Positions 63,975-64,000 of a DNA stretch of 64,000 nucleotides are shown here, one piece after another (positions within the stretch are counted from its first letter, which is position 1; each line of letters opens with the position of its first letter). Source of the DNA: JBBIMS01 sp964531645 (GTDB lineage: Bacteria; Acidobacteriota; Aminicenantia; JBFLYD01; JBBIMS01). Location: assembly GCA_964531645.1 (NCBI GenBank), contig CAZHEF010000001.1, positions 62,001 to 126,000 on the forward strand. The letters are read 5' to 3'. Under the pieces are notes generated by a model, which had not been told where the DNA came from, ran no database searches, and was given only the letters and a program-made list of their open reading frames with translations. Position numbers and translations under genes: made by a program.

Positions 63975-64000
63975 CAAAGAAAGCATGCGATCCTTCAACC

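Overview
The window is AT-rich, densely packed bacterial chromosome. It carries a Tol-Pal system, a TonB/TolA-like protein, three small outer-membrane beta-barrel proteins, lipoproteins and a class IV pilin, so the cell is diderm. An archaeal/eukaryote-type ProS, a two-domain protein disulfide oxidoreductase, an S9 peptidase and a DUF4388 protein fit an uncultured, possibly thermophilic lineage near Acidobacteriota/Aminicenantes. That placement is inference; no rRNA gene is present. I found no tRNA, CRISPR array or prophage.

Layout. 1-5914 (+): tolQ(end)-tolR-tolA/tonB-tolB-pal-cpoB-ssb, then protein disulfide oxidoreductase, ndk and a small unknown. 5915-8431 (-): proS-pcm-DUF192. 8620-8690 holds a broken ABC ATPase fragment. 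8755-13256 (+): secreted S9 peptidase, sodium:solute symporter, speD. 13290-20726: B3/4 protein (-), beta-barrel, MFS transporter, DUF4388 protein, a 21-residue membrane peptide, miaA, hflX and a TPR/SLH lipoprotein (+). 20983-25029 (-): pilin followed by two O-antigen-ligase-like proteins. 25293-30893: beta-barrel, GT-C-like membrane protein, MntP (-), phosphodiester glycosidase, RmuC. 30897-33999 (-): NCS1 permease, DUF917, AroM. 34270-44814 (+): phosphohexomutase, UppP, mannose-1-P guanylyltransferase, ClpB, a hybrid kinase-like protein, PPDK, a degenerate SDR. 44843-55899 (-): beta-barrel, DUF2905, acyl-CoA synthetase, gyrB-gyrA, rpsU-lipA-phosphoesterase-radical SAM. 56023-56503: a decayed transposase. 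56555-62741 (+): TatA, methyltransferase, ROK kinase, MFS transporter, pyrK-pyrD-pyrF. 62746-63336 (-): YIP1 protein. 63466-63974: a frameshifted beta-propeller gene.

How the genes fit together. Cell-envelope functions dominate: Tol-Pal, pilin with Wzy/PglL-like enzymes, GDP-mannose precursors and undecaprenyl phosphate recycling. The rest is mostly housekeeping: DNA topology, proteostasis, pyrimidine synthesis, lipoate, tRNA modification and pyruvate/PEP conversion.

Regulatory signals are the most unusual content. Seven genes have a -35/-10 pair with exactly 17 bp spacing whose -10 box lies only 5-9 nt upstream of the ATG, which predicts leaderless or nearly leaderless mRNAs. Two surface-protein genes (pilin and a beta-barrel) share an almost identical sigma-54-like promoter, and the pilin copy has a pair of perfect inverted-repeat operator candidates upstream. 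Three gene remnants (ABC ATPase, transposase, beta-propeller) can be read through the DNA by following broken frames.
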